Shown here: piece after piece, positions 27,715-39,413 of the stretch
Layout of the letters: each line of letters starts with the position of its first letter
Numbering within the stretch: position 1 is the first letter of the stretch
NCBI RefSeq assembly: GCF_019247635.1
Contig: NZ_JAFBAR010000008.1
Coordinates: 1-51,393, forward strand
Origin: Mycobacterium sp.
GTDB taxonomy: Bacteria > Actinomycetota > Actinomycetes > Mycobacteriales > Mycobacteriaceae
Length of the DNA stretch: 51,393 nucleotides
Direction: 5' to 3'
Made by a program: the position numbers and the translations under genes
Notes under the pieces: model-generated
What the model saw: only the letters and a program-made list of their open reading frames with translations
Told to the model about the DNA's origin: nothing
Database searches by the model: none

Positions 27715-28479
27715 GTGACCGTGGCCCGCATCGACCTCAACGCCGACTTGGGCGAAGGCTTCGGCGTGTGGCGACTCGGTGACGACGACGCGATGCTGGG
27801 CATCGTTACCAGCGCCAACGTGGCGTGCGGCTTCCATGCCGGAGACCCGGCCGGTTTGTTGCGGGTGTGCCGCTCGGCCGCCGAGCGCGGCGTGCGGATC
27901 GGCGCACAAGTGAGTTACCGCGATCTGGCCGGGTTCGGGCGGCGCTTCATCGACGTCGCCGCGGACGACCTGCTCGCCGATGTCGTGTATCAGATCGGTG
28001 CATTGCAGGCTCTGGCGCAGGCCTCGGGATCGTCGGTGAGCTACGTCAAACCCCATGGCGCGCTGTACAACACGATTGTGAGCAACCGCGAGCAGGCCGC
28101 CGCCGTAGCCGCGGCGGTGCAGCAGGTGGACGCGGCGCTGCCGGTGCTGGGTATGGCGGGTTCGGCGTTTTTCGAGGAGGCCGGCCGCGTCGGCCTGCGC
28201 ACCGTGGCCGAGGCGTTTGCCGACCGGGCCTACCGGCCCGACGGGGCGCTGGTCTCCCGTCGTGAACCCGGGGCGGTGTTGCGCGATCCGGAGGCAATTG
28301 CGCAGCGCGTGCTGAGCATGGTGATCGCGGGTGAGGTTACCGCAGTGGACGGCACAAGGGTTGCCGTCAGTGTGGAATCCGTTTGTGTGCACGGTGATTC
28401 ACCGGGGGCGGTGCAGATTGCCGAGGCGGTGCGCGACGGGCTGGCCGCTGCGGGCATCGAGATCGGGGCGTTCTGCTGA
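27715..28479 (+). CDS. pxpA: 5-oxoprolinase subunit A (LamB/YcsF family)
   Basis: 254 residues with the family signatures IDLNADLGEGFGVW near the N-terminus, SANVACGFHAGDP, GAQVSYRDLAGFGRR, VKPHGALYN and AYRPDGALVSRREPGAV. PxpA works with PxpB and PxpC in ATP-dependent opening of 5-oxoproline to glutamate. No pxpB or pxpC is in the window, so its partners must lie elsewhere or it acts alone. GTG 27715 and GTG 27721 are both possible starts. Its stop overlaps the next ATG by one base (TGATG). Confidence 0.87.
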   Translation: MTVARIDLNADLGEGFGVWRLGDDDAMLGIVTSANVACGFHAGDPAGLLRVCRSAAERGVRIGAQVSYRDLAGFGRRFIDVAADDLLADVVYQIGALQALAQASGSSVSYVKPHGALYNTIVSNREQAAAVAAAVQQVDAALPVLGMAGSAFFEEAGRVGLRTVAEAFADRAYRPDGALVSRREPGAVLRDPEAIAQRVLSMVIAGEVTAVDGTRVAVSVESVCVHGDSPGAVQIAEAVRDGLAAAGIEIGAFC

Positions 28480-29399
28480 TGCGGCTTCGATACGGACGCC
28501 CCGACCTGACCCGGTATTCCGATCGGTTCAATGTCCCTGCCGCAGAACCAGATTCACCTTTGTCGGTGACGTGGTTGGGGGTGGCGACGCTGCTTGTTGA
28601 CGACGGGTCGTCGGCGCTGATGACCGACGGTTACTTCTCTCGTCCCGGCCTGGCGCGGGTGGCGGCCGGCAAGGTGGCACCGTCGACGGCCCGCATCGAC
28701 GGCTGCCTTGCCCGGGCCAAGGTATCGCGTCTTGCGGCCGTCATTCCGGTGCACACGCACATCGACCACGTGCTGGACTCCGCGCTGGTCGTCGATCGCA
28801 CGGCCGCGCAGTTGGTCGGCGGCGAGTCGGCGGCCAACGTCGGCCGCGGCCACGGGCTGCCAGAGGATCGCCTTGTCATTGCGGCCTCTGGTACACCAAT
28901 TACGTTGGGCTCCTACGACATAACGTTGGTCGAATCGCACCACTGCCCGCCCGACCGGTTTCCCGGGGTGATCAGCGAACCGCTGATCCCACCGGTCAAG
29001 GCGTCGTCCTACCGCTGCGGGGAAGCGTGGTCGGCGTTTGTGCACCACCGGCCGTCGGGCCGGCGACTACTGATCCAGGGCAGCGCCGGGTTCGTCGAGA
29101 GCGCGTTGGCCGGCTACCACGCCGATGTCGTCTACCTCAGCGTCGGCCAACTCGGCCTGCGACCGAGGTCATACATGCTCGAGTACTGGACGGAAACCGT
29201 GCGCGCGGTCGGTGCGCGCCGGGTGATCCTGATCCATTGGGACGACTTCTTTCGCCCATTGTCAAAGCCGTTGCGGGCCTTGCCTTATGCGGGCGACGAC
29301 TTGGACGTGTCCATCAGCATTCTCGACGAGCTGGCGGCGGCCGACGGCGTCGCGTTGCATCTGCCTACGGTGTGGCGACGCGAGGACCCCTGGGCTTAG
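28479..29399 (+). CDS. Metallo-beta-lactamase-fold hydrolase (Rv3577-like)
   Basis: 306 residues. The MBL metal motif appears as VHTHIDHVLDSALV, near residue 90, an HxHxDH variant. Later metal-ligand candidates are ESHHCPPDR and LIHWDDFF at the C-terminus. The N-terminal beta sheet is visible in VTWLGVATLLVDDGSSALMTDGYF. Proteins of this type resemble UlaG/RomA-like hydrolases. There is no signal peptide, so it should be cytosolic. Its place before the ArsB-like gene matches Rv3577. Substrate unknown. Confidence 0.82.
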   Translation: MRLRYGRPDLTRYSDRFNVPAAEPDSPLSVTWLGVATLLVDDGSSALMTDGYFSRPGLARVAAGKVAPSTARIDGCLARAKVSRLAAVIPVHTHIDHVLDSALVVDRTAAQLVGGESAANVGRGHGLPEDRLVIAASGTPITLGSYDITLVESHHCPPDRFPGVISEPLIPPVKASSYRCGEAWSAFVHHRPSGRRLLIQGSAGFVESALAGYHADVVYLSVGQLGLRPRSYMLEYWTETVRAVGARRVILIHWDDFFRPLSKPLRALPYAGDDLDVSISILDELAAADGVALHLPTVWRREDPWA

Positions 29400-29402
29400 A
29401 AG

Positions 29403-30644
29403 TTGCTGCTGACCCTCTCGCTACTGCTGCTTGCTGCCGTCCTCGGGTTCGCGGTCGTCCGCCCGCGGGGTTGGCCGGAGGCGGTGGCCGCCGTTCCGGC
29501 TGCCGGCATTCTGATCGCGATCGGCGCAATCTCACCGCAGCAGGCCGCGGCCCAGGTGTCGGAACTGGCTCGGGTGGTCGGGTTCCTGGGCGCGGTGCTG
29601 GTGCTGGCCAAGCTGTGCGACGACGAAGGCCTGTTCGAGGCCGCCGGAGCGGCCATGGCGCGGGCGAGCTCCGGTTCGTACGGGCTGCTGCGACAAGTGT
29701 TCGTCATCGCGGCCACAATCACGGCCGCGCTCAGTCTGGATGCGACCGTCGTTTTGTTGACACCGGTGGTGCTGGCCACCGTCCGCCGGTTGCGAACCCC
29801 GCCGCGGCCATACGCATATGCGACCGCACACCTGGCCAACACGGCCTCGCTGCTGCTTCCGGTGTCAAACCTGACCAACTTGCTCGCCTACCACGTCGCG
29901 AACATCTCGTTCACCAAATTTGCCGTGGTGATGGCGCTGCCGTGGGTGTCAGCGGTGGCGACGGTGTACGTGGTCTTCCGACTGTTTTTCGCCCGCGAAT
30001 TGCGCACGGAACCTGACCATCACGAAACCGGGCAGCCGCCGAGGCCCCCCGTGTTCGTTTTCGCGGTCGTGGGGCTCACGCTCGTCGGATTCGCGACCGC
30101 CGAATCGGTGGGCGTGGCACCGGCCTGGGCCGCGCTGGCCGGCAGTGCGGTGCTGGCGGTGCGCAGTCTGTGGCATCGACGCACCTCGGTGGTGGACATC
30201 GCGCGCTCCGCGCAAGTGTCTTTTCTGGTGTTCGTGCTGGCGCTGGGGGTGGTCGTGCAGGCGGTCATGCTCAACGGGATGTCGACTCGGATGTCGTCGG
30301 TGCTGCCGGCTGGCTCGGGGCTACCGGCACTGTTGGGCATCGCAGCGGTGGCGGCCGTGCTCGCGAACTTGGTCAACAACCTGCCCGCGACGCTGGTGCT
30401 GATGCCGCTGGTCGCGCCCACGGGACCGGTGGCCGTGCTGGCGGTCCTAATCGGCGTCAACATCGGCCCCAACCTGACCTACGTCGGATCCCTGTCCAAC
30501 TTGCTGTGGCGGCGCGTGCTGCGCGGGCACGACGTCGAGGCCGGCGTCGGTGAGTACACGAGGCTCGGGCTGTGCACCGTGCCCCCTGCCCTGGTGGTCG
30601 CCGTGCTCGCGCTGTGGGCAAGCGCGCGGTTCCTCGGTAGCTGA
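29403..30644 (+). CDS. arsB2: ArsB2-like integral membrane transporter
   Basis: 413 residues with 10-12 transmembrane helices in the ArsB/NhaD ion-transporter layout. Repeated halves show LDATVVLLTPVVLATVRR and NLVNNLPATLVLMPLVAP, with GVNIGPNLTYVGSLSNLLW in the second half. The start is TTG 29403, 3 bases after the MBL gene; no better codon exists and length then agrees with Rv3578 (413). The annotation as an arsenite permease is traditional. No arsR or arsC is nearby, so the ion is uncertain. Confidence 0.84.
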   Translation: MLLTLSLLLLAAVLGFAVVRPRGWPEAVAAVPAAGILIAIGAISPQQAAAQVSELARVVGFLGAVLVLAKLCDDEGLFEAAGAAMARASSGSYGLLRQVFVIAATITAALSLDATVVLLTPVVLATVRRLRTPPRPYAYATAHLANTASLLLPVSNLTNLLAYHVANISFTKFAVVMALPWVSAVATVYVVFRLFFARELRTEPDHHETGQPPRPPVFVFAVVGLTLVGFATAESVGVAPAWAALAGSAVLAVRSLWHRRTSVVDIARSAQVSFLVFVLALGVVVQAVMLNGMSTRMSSVLPAGSGLPALLGIAAVAAVLANLVNNLPATLVLMPLVAPTGPVAVLAVLIGVNIGPNLTYVGSLSNLLWRRVLRGHDVEAGVGEYTRLGLCTVPPALVVAVLALWASARFLGS

Positions 30645-30652
30645 TCTCGCTA

Positions 30653-30697
30653 GCCGATTTCGGTGGCGCCGATTTCGGTGGCGCCGATTTCCGTGGC
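30653..30697. repeat. Three 15-bp tandem repeats
   Basis: GCCGATTTCGGTGGC occurs at 30653-30667 and 30668-30682, with a third copy at 30683-30697 carrying one change (G to C). The array is non-coding and directly abuts the inverted repeat that begins at 30698. Confidence 0.9.
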
Positions 30698-30752
30698 GAG
30701 CAGACGCAAAAGCACCGTTTTCGGCCGGGATTTGGTGCTATTGCGTCTGCTC
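30698..30752. terminator. 19-bp inverted repeat between convergent arsB2 and rlmB
   Basis: Arm 30698-30716 (GAGCAGACGCAAAAGCACC) pairs with 30734-30752 with one mismatch, around a 17-base loop. The GCAGACGCAAAA-type arm is a motif I recall as common between mycobacterial genes. It sits in the 119-base gap between two genes that converge, so a bidirectional terminator is the simplest reading. Confidence 0.78.
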
Positions 30753-30763
30753 GGCCAAAGAAA

Positions 30764-31693
30764 TCAGCCGCGTCGCTGGCGGGCAATTTCGGCGAGCACC
30801 ACCCCGGCCGCCACCGACGCGTTCAGCGATTCGGTTGGACCTGCCATCGGGACGGACACCACCTCATCGCAATTCTGCCGCACGAGCCGGGACAGGCCCT
30901 TGCCTTCCGAGCCGACGACCACCACCAGCGGCTCGGTGCCGTCCAGGTCGTCGAGCACGGTGTCACCGTCGGCGTCCAGTCCGACCACCCGGACCCCGCG
31001 GTCTGCCCAATCCTTCAGTGTCCGAGTCAAATTGGTCGCTCGAGCGACCGGGATGCGGGCCGCCGCGCCGGCGCTGGTGCGCCAGGCAACCGCCGTCACC
31101 GACGCCGACCGGCGTTGCGGGATCAGCACGCCATGGCCCCCGAATGCCGCCACCGAGCGCACGATCGCACCGAGGTTGCGGGGGTCGGAAATATTGTCCA
31201 ACGCGACCAGCAGCGCCGGGGGTGCAGCGATGGCCGCCGCGAGCAGATCGTCGGGATGGGTGTAGTTGTACGGCGGCACCTGCAGCGCGATGCCCTGATG
31301 CAGGTGGTTGGAGCTCATCCGGTCCAGATCGGTACGAGCCACCTCGAGGATCGCGATGCCCAAATCGGCTGCCCGGGAAACGGATTCGGTCAACCGTTCG
31401 TCGGCCTCGGTGCCCAGCGCGACATACAAAGCGGTGGCCGGGACACCGGCGCGTAGGCATTCGAGCACCGGATTGCGGCCGAGCACAAGCTCGGTTTCGT
31501 CGTTTCGCTTGACGGGCCGTCGGGGCTGCGATTGCACGCGCTTGGCGGCGGGATGGTTGGGGCGCATGTGTGCCGGTGGGGTGGGACCGCGCCCCTCCAG
31601 CGCCCGGCGCCGCTGGCCGCCCGAGCCGACGGTGGGGCCTTTCTTGGTGCCGGCCTTGCGTATCGCCCCCCGCCGCCGCGAGTTACCGGCCAT
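30764..31693 (-). CDS. rlmB: TrmH/SpoU-family 23S rRNA 2'-O-methyltransferase
   Basis: 309 residues. A basic, disordered N-terminal tail (about 1-65) precedes an L30e-like substrate-binding domain ([14 protein letters not shown]) and a SPOUT knot domain with motif 1 [15 protein letters not shown], motif 2 [15 protein letters not shown] and motif 3 [15 protein letters not shown]. It methylates rRNA or tRNA ribose with S-adenosylmethionine; the RlmB/TsnR-like site is inferred. The ATG directly abuts the cysS1 TAG (no gap). It is last gene of the carD-ispD-ispF-cysS1-rlmB run. Confidence 0.9.
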   Translation of the reverse strand: MAGNSRRRGAIRKAGTKKGPTVGSGGQRRRALEGRGPTPPAHMRPNHPAAKRVQSQPRRPVKRNDETELVLGRNPVLECLRAGVPATALYVALGTEADERLTESVSRAADLGIAILEVARTDLDRMSSNHLHQGIALQVPPYNYTHPDDLLAAAIAAPPALLVALDNISDPRNLGAIVRSVAAFGGHGVLIPQRRSASVTAVAWRTSAGAAARIPVARATNLTRTLKDWADRGVRVVGLDADGDTVLDDLDGTEPLVVVVGSEGKGLSRLVRQNCDEVVSVPMAGPTESLNASVAAGVVLAEIARQRRG

Positions 31694-33100
31694 CTACTTG
31701 CCGTCACCACCCAGCGTCCATTGCGGGCCGTCGGCGGTATCGGTGACCTCGATGCCGGCTTCTTTGAGGCGGTCCCGGATCTCGTCGGCGAGCGCCCAGT
31801 TGCGGTCCTTGCGGGCCCGTTCCCGGTTGTGCAGTTCGGCCTGCACCAGGACGTCGACGGCGGCCAGTGCGGCCGACGTTTCGTCGCGGGATTCCCACCG
31901 CTCGTCGAGCGGGTCGCAGCCCAGGATGCCCATCATCGCGCGGATGGCGATGGCGGTCGTCAGGGCCGCTTCATGGTCGCCCGCGTCGAGCGCCCGATTG
32001 CCCTCCGCACGGGCCTGATGGATTTCGGCGAGCGCGATGGGCACCGACAGGTCGTCGTCGAGCGCTTCGGCAAACCGCTGGGTCCACTCGCCGGGTACGA
32101 CGGCACCCACCCGGCTGCGGACGCGGTGCAGGAATTCCTCAACTCCGACATAGGCTTTCACCGCGTCCTGCAGGGCGGTCTCGGAGAACTCCAGCATCGA
32201 ACGGTAGTGCGCGCTGCCCAGGTAGTAGCGCAGTTCCGCCGGCCTGACCCGCTGCAACAACGCCGGTATGGCCAGCACGTTGCCCAGCGACTTGCTCATC
32301 TTTTCCCCGCCCATCGTCACCCAGCCGTTGTGCAGCCAGTAACGGGCGAACCCGTCGCCGACGGCATGGCTCTGGGCGATTTCGTTCTCGTGGTGCGGGA
32401 AAACCAAATCCATTCCACCGCAATGAATGTCGAACTCGGCACCGAGATATTCCCGGGTCATGGCGACGCATTCCGTATGCCAGCCGGGTCGCCCCCGCCC
32501 CCACGGTGTCGGCCACGACGGTTCGCCGGGCTTAGCACCCTTCCACAGCGTGAAATCGCGCTGGTCGCGCTTGCCGGTGGCAACACCCTCGCCCTGGTGG
32601 ACGTCGTCGATCCGGTGTCCGGACAGCCGGCCGTACTCCGGGTAACTGAGCACGTCAAAGTACACGTCGCCAGCGCCGACATAGGCGTGACCGGTTTCGA
32701 TCAGCCGTTCAATTAACTCGACCATCTGCGTGATGTGCCCGGTGGCGCGCGGCTCCGCCGACGGCGGCAGGACGTCCAGCGCGTCGTAAGCCGCGGTGAA
32801 GGCGCGCTCGAAGGTGTACGCCCATTCCCACCATGGCCGGCCCGCGGTGGCGGCCTTGTTCAGGATTTTGTCGTCGATGTCGGTCACGTTGCGGACGAAC
32901 GCGACGTCGTTGCCGCGCGCCATCAACCAGCGCCGCAGGATGTCGAATGCCACGCCGCTGCGAACGTGCCCGATGTGCGGCAGGCCCTGCACGGTGGCAC
33001 CGCACAGGTAGATGGAAACGTGCCCCGAGCGCAACGGCACGAAATCACGCACGGCACCGGCCGCCGTGTCGTGTAGCCGCAACTGGGCGCGATCGGTCAC
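31694..33100 (-). CDS. cysS1: Cysteinyl-tRNA synthetase
   Basis: 468 residues of a class Ia synthetase. The HIGH box is at 42-45 ([10 protein letters not shown]) and the KMSKS box at 267-271 ([10 protein letters not shown]). The zinc ligands that discriminate cysteine are C33, C211, H236 and E240. It charges tRNA-Cys. A full C-terminal anticodon-binding domain separates it from MshC-type cysteine ligases. The start is GTG 33100. The gap to ispF is 49 bases and rlmB follows without a gap. Confidence 0.93.
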   Translation of the reverse strand: MTDRAQLRLHDTAAGAVRDFVPLRSGHVSIYLCGATVQGLPHIGHVRSGVAFDILRRWLMARGNDVAFVRNVTDIDDKILNKAATAGRPWWEWAYTFERAFTAAYDALDVLPPSAEPRATGHITQMVELIERLIETGHAYVGAGDVYFDVLSYPEYGRLSGHRIDDVHQGEGVATGKRDQRDFTLWKGAKPGEPSWPTPWGRGRPGWHTECVAMTREYLGAEFDIHCGGMDLVFPHHENEIAQSHAVGDGFARYWLHNGWVTMGGEKMSKSLGNVLAIPALLQRVRPAELRYYLGSAHYRSMLEFSETALQDAVKAYVGVEEFLHRVRSRVGAVVPGEWTQRFAEALDDDLSVPIALAEIHQARAEGNRALDAGDHEAALTTAIAIRAMMGILGCDPLDERWESRDETSAALAAVDVLVQAELHNRERARKDRNWALADEIRDRLKEAGIEVTDTADGPQWTLGGDGK

Positions 33101-33149
33101 GACGTGCCAGCTTACCTGGCCAATTGCCGCGAGCCGCGACCGCGAGCTA

Positions 33150-33626
33150 TCAGCCGTGAACCACCAGCGCCGTCGCGATGGCCGCCAGGCCCTCGCCCCG
33201 TCCGGTCAGACCCAGCCCGTCGGTGGTGGTGGCCGACACCGAGACCGGCGCCCCCATCAGGCCCGACAACACCGCCTGCGCCTCGGCCCGACGCGGACCG
33301 ATCTTGGGCCGGTTGCCGATCACCTGTACAGCGGCGTTGCCGACCTGGTAGCCGTGCCGTGCGACGAGGCTGACGACGTGGCGCAGCATGTCCGCACCGC
33401 TGGCGCCCTTCCACCGCGGGTCGTCGACGCCAAAGATTCCCCCGATGTCGCCCAACCCGACGGCCGACAACACGGCGTCGCACAGCGCATGCACCGCCAC
33501 GTCGCCGTCGGAGTGCCCGGCGCAGCCGTCGGCGTCGGGAAACAGCAGCCCGACCAGCCAGCACGGCCGCCCGTGTTCGATTGGGTGCACGTCGGTACCC
33601 AGGCCGACGCGCGGTAAGTCGTTCAC
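33150..33626 (-). CDS. ispF: IspF, 2-C-methyl-D-erythritol 2,4-cyclodiphosphate synthase
   Basis: 158 residues, usual length. The metal ligands D12, H14 and H46 stand in GLGTDVHP and [10 protein letters not shown]; the C-terminal [17 protein letters not shown] loop is conserved. It makes MEcPP in the MEP isoprenoid pathway. The start is GTG 33626, overlapping the ispD TGA as GTGA, so IspD and IspF, two enzymes of the same pathway, are coupled. Confidence 0.94.
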   Translation of the reverse strand: MNDLPRVGLGTDVHPIEHGRPCWLVGLLFPDADGCAGHSDGDVAVHALCDAVLSAVGLGDIGGIFGVDDPRWKGASGADMLRHVVSLVARHGYQVGNAAVQVIGNRPKIGPRRAEAQAVLSGLMGAPVSVSATTTDGLGLTGRGEGLAAIATALVVHG

Positions 33627-34291
33627 CGGCGCACGATCGCTTGGGCCAGCAGCAGATCCAGCTGGGTGGTGATCTTGAATGCGAGCGGATCGCCATCGAC
33701 CACTTGGACCTGTCCGCCGACATGCTCGACCAGCGAGGCATCGTCGGTGAAACTGGCCGCGCCCACACGCTGGTAAGCCCGGCGCAGCAGCTCGGTGGTG
33801 AATCCCTGCGGTGTCTGCACGGCGCGCAGGCCGGCCCGCTCAGGCGTGCCCAGCACCGCCCCGTTGGCATCCACGGCTTTGATGGTGTCAGAGAGCGGCA
33901 GCGCGGGCACAACGGCAGCATGTCCGGCCCGCAGCGCGTCGACGACCCGCGCGATCATTGCCGGCGGCGTCAGCGCCCGCGCCGCGTCGTGCACCAGGAC
34001 GAAATCGGCTTCATCCGAAACGGCCGCCAATGCCAGGTTCACGGATTCGGTGCGGTTCGGCCCGCCGGCCACGACTGTTGCTCTCGCGCCCAGGATCCGC
34101 TTCGCATCATCAATGAGATTCGTCGGGACGGCGACGACGACGGTGTCGACGACGGTGGACTGCAGAAGGCCGTCGACGGCCCGTTCGACGAGAGTCTGCC
34201 CTTCGAGTGGGTAGAAAGCCTTGGGCACACCGGCAGCCAAGCGCACCCCGACCCCTGCGGCCGGGACGACTGCGACTACGGATGTCTTCAG
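33623..34291 (-). CDS. ispD: IspD, 2-C-methyl-D-erythritol 4-phosphate cytidylyltransferase, probable CTG start
   Basis: About 222 residues. The nucleotidyltransferase motif [19 protein letters not shown] is needed for CTP binding, yet no ATG, GTG or TTG lies in frame upstream of it. The first standard start (GTG 34246) would delete the PAAG motif. The frame is open back to a stop at 34313, so CTG 34291 is the only NTG that retains the motif ([13 protein letters not shown]). It lies 8 bases after the carD stop, so translation may be coupled. Other motifs: [21 protein letters not shown] and DDASLVE. The second G of GxG is followed by V rather than the usual E. Confidence 0.85.
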   Translation of the reverse strand: MKTSVVAVVPAAGVGVRLAAGVPKAFYPLEGQTLVERAVDGLLQSTVVDTVVVAVPTNLIDDAKRILGARATVVAGGPNRTESVNLALAAVSDEADFVLVHDAARALTPPAMIARVVDALRAGHAAVVPALPLSDTIKAVDANGAVLGTPERAGLRAVQTPQGFTTELLRRAYQRVGAASFTDDASLVEHVGGQVQVVDGDPLAFKITTQLDLLLAQAIVRR

Positions 34292-34298
34292 GAGGCGT

Positions 34299-35276
<978 letters not shown>

Positions 35277-35813
35277 GTGAACCGCTTCAAGACCCGCCTG
35301 CCGGTCAGCTGCCTTCTCGCCGCGATGGTCACGTTGATCAGCGGCTGTGGCACCGGTCAGGTCGCGCAGACGGCCAATCAGGAACCCGCCGTCAACGGCA
35401 ACAGGGTCACGTTCAACAACGTGGCGCTGCGCGATGTCCGCATTCAAGCCCCACAGACCGGTGACGCCATCGACAAGGGCAAGACGGTGGAGCTGGTGCT
35501 GGTGGCCGTCAACCAGTCGCCGGACCAGGCCGACCGGTTGGTGGGAATCACCAGCGATGTCGGGACCGTGACGGTGGCCGGCGATCCACGGCTGCCGGCC
35601 GGCGGGATGCTGTTCGTCGGGACGCCCGAAGGCCAGAACGTGGCGCCGGGGCCCGCGGAGGCCAACTCGTCCGGGACGGCCAAGGCGACGATCTCCCTCA
35701 ACCAGCCGATCAGCAACGGCCTGACCTACAAATTCACCTTCATATTCGAGACGGCCGGACAGGGCAGCGTGCTGGTGCCGATCTCGGCCGGGTTAGCTTC
35801 CCAACAAGGCTGA
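35277..35813 (+). CDS. lpqE: LpqE lipoprotein
   Basis: 178 residues from GTG 35277, with AGGAGG 6 bases upstream. The signal peptide ends in a lipobox LISGC (C23). The mature domain is beta-rich (VNGNRVTFNNVALRDVRIQAP, KGKTVELVLVAVNQSPDQADRLVGI) and resembles copper-chaperone-like (PCuAC) folds, without an obvious Met/His copper motif. It should be anchored at the outer face of the membrane. Function unknown. Position before radA matches Rv3584. Confidence 0.87.
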   Translation: MNRFKTRLPVSCLLAAMVTLISGCGTGQVAQTANQEPAVNGNRVTFNNVALRDVRIQAPQTGDAIDKGKTVELVLVAVNQSPDQADRLVGITSDVGTVTVAGDPRLPAGGMLFVGTPEGQNVAPGPAEANSSGTAKATISLNQPISNGLTYKFTFIFETAGQGSVLVPISAGLASQQG

Positions 35814-35861
35814 GCGCGTCGATCCGCCGGGCTGTCATACCAGCCCGATACCGTCATTGGC

Positions 35862-37301
35862 GTGGCAGGCACGCGAACCCAGTATCGCTGCTCGGAATGC
35901 CGCCGCCTCACCGCTAAGTGGGTTGGGCGCTGCCTCGAGTGCGGAACGTGGGGCACGGTCGACGAAGTAAAAGTGCTCAGTTCGGCCGGTGGCAACGGCC
36001 GACGGGCGGGTCTGGCCTCGGCGCCGGCGTCGCGCGCCGTTCCGATCAGTTCGGTACAGCCCAACCTCAGCCGGCACCGCTCGACGGGCATAGACGAACT
36101 GGACCGGGTGCTCGGCGGCGGTGTGGTGCCCGGGTCGGTCGCGCTGCTGGCCGGTGATCCCGGTGTCGGGAAGTCCACGCTGCTGCTCAAGGTCGCCCAC
36201 CGGTGGGCCCAGTCGGGGCGGCGCGCGCTGTATGTCTCCGGCGAAGAGTCGGCCGGCCAGATCCGGCTACGCGCGGACCGGATCGACTGCGGCAGCGACG
36301 AGGTCTACCTGGCCGCCGAATCCGACGTGCACGCCGTGCTCGAGCACATTGAAACCGTCCGTCCTGCCCTGGTCATCGTCGATTCGGCGCAGACCATGTC
36401 CAGCACCGAAGCCGACGGGGTCGCCGGTGGCGTCACCCAGGTGCGCGCGGTCACGTCGGTGCTGACGGCCGCCGCGAAGAGCACCGGCGTCGCGCTCATC
36501 CTCGTCGGGCACGTCACGAAGGACGGCGCCATCGCCGGTCCGCGCTCACTCGAGCACCTCGTCGACGTGGTGTTGCACTTCGAGGGCGACCGCAACGGCA
36601 CGCTGCGGATGGTCCGCGGGGTCAAGAACCGCTTCGGCGCCGCCGACGAAGTCGGGTGTTTTGTACTGCACGACAACGGAATCGAAGACGTTCCGGACCC
36701 GTCGCACCTGTTCCTGGATCAGCGGCCGGCGCCCGTTGCCGGCACGGCCATCACGGTGACGCTGGATGGCAAGCGACCACTGATCGGCGAAGTCCAGGCC
36801 TTGCTGGCGACGCCGTCCCCCGGTGGCTCACCGCGGCGGGCCGTCAGCGGTATCGACCATTCCCGGGCCGCGATGATCACCGCGGTGCTGGAAAAGCACG
36901 CAAGGTTACCCGTCGCCGTCAACGACATCTACCTGTCCACTGTCGGCGGCATGCGGCTGACCGACCCGTCCTCGGACCTGGCGGTGGCGACCGCGCTCGC
37001 ATCGGCTTATGCCGACCTGCCGTTGCCCACCACCGCGGTGATGATCGGCGAGGTGGGGCTGGCGGGCGACCTGCGGCGGGTCAGCGGTATGGAACGGCGC
37101 CTGGCCGAAGCCGCCCGTCAGGGGTTCACCCTGGCGCTCATTCCGCCGGGCTGCAAGGCCCTCCCGCAGGGTCTGCGCGCCTTGACGGCACCCAACATCG
37201 TCGCGGCACTGGAGCACATGGTCGACATCGCCGACCATCGCACCACCAGGCCCACCGGACCGCAACGGCTGGACGGACCACCCAACGGGACCGCACAATG
37301 A
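35862..37301 (+). CDS. radA: RadA, RecA-like recombination helicase
   Basis: 479 residues. The N-terminal zinc finger uses C10, C13, C24 and C27; Walker A is GDPGVGKS (98-105); Walker B lies in [11 protein letters not shown]; the RadA-specific KNRFG motif is present in [14 protein letters not shown]; and a Lon-protease-like domain without the catalytic serine follows ([21 protein letters not shown]). RadA promotes branch migration in homologous recombination. The start is GTG 35862. disA follows 6 bases after its stop, a conserved pairing; RadA has been reported to inhibit DisA. Confidence 0.93.
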   Translation: MAGTRTQYRCSECRRLTAKWVGRCLECGTWGTVDEVKVLSSAGGNGRRAGLASAPASRAVPISSVQPNLSRHRSTGIDELDRVLGGGVVPGSVALLAGDPGVGKSTLLLKVAHRWAQSGRRALYVSGEESAGQIRLRADRIDCGSDEVYLAAESDVHAVLEHIETVRPALVIVDSAQTMSSTEADGVAGGVTQVRAVTSVLTAAAKSTGVALILVGHVTKDGAIAGPRSLEHLVDVVLHFEGDRNGTLRMVRGVKNRFGAADEVGCFVLHDNGIEDVPDPSHLFLDQRPAPVAGTAITVTLDGKRPLIGEVQALLATPSPGGSPRRAVSGIDHSRAAMITAVLEKHARLPVAVNDIYLSTVGGMRLTDPSSDLAVATALASAYADLPLPTTAVMIGEVGLAGDLRRVSGMERRLAEAARQGFTLALIPPGCKALPQGLRALTAPNIVAALEHMVDIADHRTTRPTGPQRLDGPPNGTAQ

Positions 37302-38375
<1,074 letters not shown>

Positions 38376-38387
38376 GGCAGCTGGGCG

Positions 38388-38446
38388 TTGATTCTGCGCT
38401 GAGGGCGGGGCCTACTCGAACAACTCCGCCCTCAGCGCAGAATCAA
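38388..38446. terminator. Perfect 21-bp inverted repeat between convergent disA and the following gene
   Basis: Arm 38388-38408 (beginning TTGATTCTGCGCTGAGG) is exactly complementary to 38426-38446, with a 17-base loop. It fills the 103-base gap between disA (plus) and the minus-strand gene ending at 38479. It is probably a bidirectional terminator, although its perfection also suits a mobile palindromic unit. Confidence 0.82.
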
Positions 38447-38478
38447 TTGCTCAAACGCGCCAATGCAGGCCCAACGAG

Positions 38479-39327
38479 TTACCCGCCGGGCGCGGGGGCC
38501 GCGGTCGGCGGCGCCTCAGGCGGCGGAGCCGCAGCGGGCGCGCCCTGCCCCGGCGCCGGACCAGGCGGCGCCGGCGGCTGATTCAGGATGAACGGAACCG
38601 GCTGCGAGCGCAGATTGCCCAGCTGAACGACCAGGTTGTAGGTGCCCGCCCCGATCGCCGGCCGCGGCAATGGGCAATGCGGCGACGATCCCATCCCGGT
38701 CCAGGTCACCGCGGTAGTGACCTGCTCGCCCGGCGTGAACGTCTTGACCAGCGTTTCATTTGACGGCGCGCAGTCCAGGTTGGACCACAGCCGCTTGTTG
38801 TCCAGCGAATAGACGTAGGCGGCCAACACCGCGGCGCCCACGTCGCGCTTGCAGGCCACCAGCCCGATGTTGGTCACCACCATCGTGAACTTCGGCTGAT
38901 CGCCGATGTAGTACTGGGGCGAATTGGTCAGGCCCTTGACCGCCAGCGTGGAGTCGGGGCAGTCGTCGCCTTCCTTGAGCACGGGCGGCGGCTGCACGGC
39001 GGCAGTGGGGGTGGGCGCTTCCGGGTTTTGCGCCTGGGGCGCCTGTGCCGCCGGAGTGTTGCCCTCGGTTTGCCCGGCCGGCTGTGGCGTCTGGGGCGCT
39101 TGGGGTGCCGCTGATCCCGGGTGGCCCTGCGCGTTTCCCGTTTTGTCGGCACTGGTTGGCTTCGCGCCGGCGTTGCCACTGACAAAGGCGATGACGATCG
39201 CGACGGCTACTCCGATTACGACTACCGCGATGCCCAGGGCCAAGCCCCTGCGCCGCCAGTAGATCTCCGTAGGTAGCGGGCCACGCGGTTCCAGATCCAG
39301 CACATTTACACGGTAGGGCCAGGTCAC
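38479..39327 (-). CDS. Membrane-anchored proline-rich secreted-domain protein (Rv3587c-like)
   Basis: 282 residues. A short cytoplasmic N-terminus (TEIYWRRRG) leads to one transmembrane helix (LALGIAVVVIGVAVAIVIAF, about 30-49). An Ala/Pro/Gln-rich linker (about 60-112) carries an extracytoplasmic beta-rich domain with cysteines in DDCPDS, VACKR, DCAPS and PHCPLP (two likely disulfides), then a Pro/Ala-rich tail. The start is GTG 39327; a later GTG near 39303 is possible. Function unknown. The location after disA matches Rv3587c. Confidence 0.83.
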   Translation of the reverse strand: MTWPYRVNVLDLEPRGPLPTEIYWRRRGLALGIAVVVIGVAVAIVIAFVSGNAGAKPTSADKTGNAQGHPGSAAPQAPQTPQPAGQTEGNTPAAQAPQAQNPEAPTPTAAVQPPPVLKEGDDCPDSTLAVKGLTNSPQYYIGDQPKFTMVVTNIGLVACKRDVGAAVLAAYVYSLDNKRLWSNLDCAPSNETLVKTFTPGEQVTTAVTWTGMGSSPHCPLPRPAIGAGTYNLVVQLGNLRSQPVPFILNQPPAPPGPAPGQGAPAAAPPPEAPPTAAPAPGG

Positions 39328-39413
39328 GCAGACTCGTCCGACCCGCCCCGGCGTGTCGCGAAGGTTAGCGGGCGCCCCTACCTGCTAGGACCGGGTCAGT
39401 GGCGAGCGGGAAG

